DNA of 5,223 nt, taken from NCBI GenBank assembly GCA_947462425.1, contig CANHPI010000215.1:1-5223 (forward strand). The letters run 5' to 3'. Origin of the DNA: Bacteroidota bacterium. GTDB taxonomy: Bacteria > Bacteroidota > Bacteroidia > B-17B0 > B-17BO. Below the pieces are notes generated by a model. It was not told the origin of the DNA and did not search any database. It saw only the letters and a program-made list of their open reading frames with translations. Below are positions 4,848 through 5,223 of this stretch, piece by piece. Every line of letters begins with the position of its first letter. Within the stretch, counting starts at the first letter, position 1. The position numbers and the translations under genes are program-made.

Positions 4848-5223
4848 ATGAAAAAATCAATCGCTTTAGTAGCAGCGGCATTCGGAGTAACCTCTGCCTT
4901 TGCTCAAGATTTAACATCAAAAAAAGGTGAGCCATTTTTACCAGAAGCTAAAGAGTGGTCAATAGGAATTGATGCTAATCCATTTTTAAACTATTTGGGA
5001 AATTTCTTTGGAAAAACTGGTCCAAACGTTGCTCCATCTTTTAATAACTATAGTTTAAATCAAACTATTACTGGTAAATATTTTAAAGATGCTAGCACTG
5101 CTTACCGTGCAACCCTTCGTGTTGGTTTAAACAACCAAAAAAACAAAAATGCAGTAGCTGAGTTTGTGGATGCAACTCCATCTACTGCAGCTTTAGCTGA
5201 AGATCCTGAACAAAAATTTGACG
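4848..5223 (+). CDS. secreted, probable outer-membrane beta-barrel protein, N-terminal part (runs off the right edge)
   Basis: The ATG at 4848 opens a frame that stays open for 125 codons to the window end. Residues 1-19 form a clear Sec signal peptide: KK, then a hydrophobic stretch IALVAAAFGV, then SAFA before Gln20, a likely signal peptidase I site. The mature part has short alternating strands such as EWSIGIDANPFLNYLGNFF (36-54) and TAYRATLRVGLNN (84-96), separated by loops rich in N, T, S and K. This pattern, with GKYF before the second strand, fits the first two hairpins of an outer-membrane beta-barrel protein of the uncharacterised type common in Bacteroidota. No named family is claimed. 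A full promoter and an A-rich leader with an ACAAA repeat suggest strong expression. The C-terminal half is missing from the window, so barrel size and any C-terminal signature cannot be judged. Confidence 0.8.
   Translation, partial: MKKSIALVAAAFGVTSAFAQDLTSKKGEPFLPEAKEWSIGIDANPFLNYLGNFFGKTGPNVAPSFNNYSLNQTITGKYFKDASTAYRATLRVGLNNQKNKNAVAEFVDATPSTAALAEDPEQKFD

Overview
The window is AT-rich bacterial DNA that most likely comes from a member of the Bacteroidota (Flavobacteriales/Sphingobacteriales-like). The grounds are: several matches to the Bacteroidota promoter -7 box (TAnnTTTG), no Shine-Dalgarno sequences but A-rich leaders, a lipoprotein with the typical S-C-K-K-D start of the mature protein, and a GC-rich interspersed repeat of a kind I associate with this phylum. 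The genus cannot be read from the sequence.

Layout. Positions 1-3868 are read leftwards (minus strand) in the gene order Gfo/Idh/MocA sugar dehydrogenase (2897-3868), outer-membrane-type lipoprotein of unknown function (1969-2820), polyprenyl-phosphate sugar-1-phosphate transferase (547-1968), and dTDP-glucose 4,6-dehydratase rmlB (1-177, N-terminus only). The lipoprotein stop codon and the transferase start codon touch. A 271-bp repeat-like element (277-547) fills the gap between the transferase and rmlB. A 167-bp AT-rich divergent spacer (3869-4035) separates this block from two rightward genes: pcm, protein-L-isoaspartate O-methyltransferase (4036-4710), and the start of an abundant-looking secreted or outer-membrane protein (4848 to the window end) with its own well-formed promoter.

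How the genes fit together. The minus-strand genes look like part of a surface polysaccharide (capsule, exopolysaccharide or O-antigen) locus. RmlB makes dTDP-4-keto-6-deoxyglucose, the Gfo/Idh enzyme probably oxidises a nucleotide sugar, and the membrane transferase loads the first sugar phosphate on undecaprenyl phosphate. The lipoprotein is translationally tied to the transferase, but its role is unknown. pcm is a protein-repair enzyme with no evident link to the polysaccharide.

The most unusual thing here is not a gene. It is the symmetric composite element at 277-547: two related half-units in inverted orientation, bounded by perfect 10-bp inverted repeats, with one G(T/C)AGGTTT motif at each end of each half. 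I see no CRISPR array, tRNA, rRNA, transposase or defence system.
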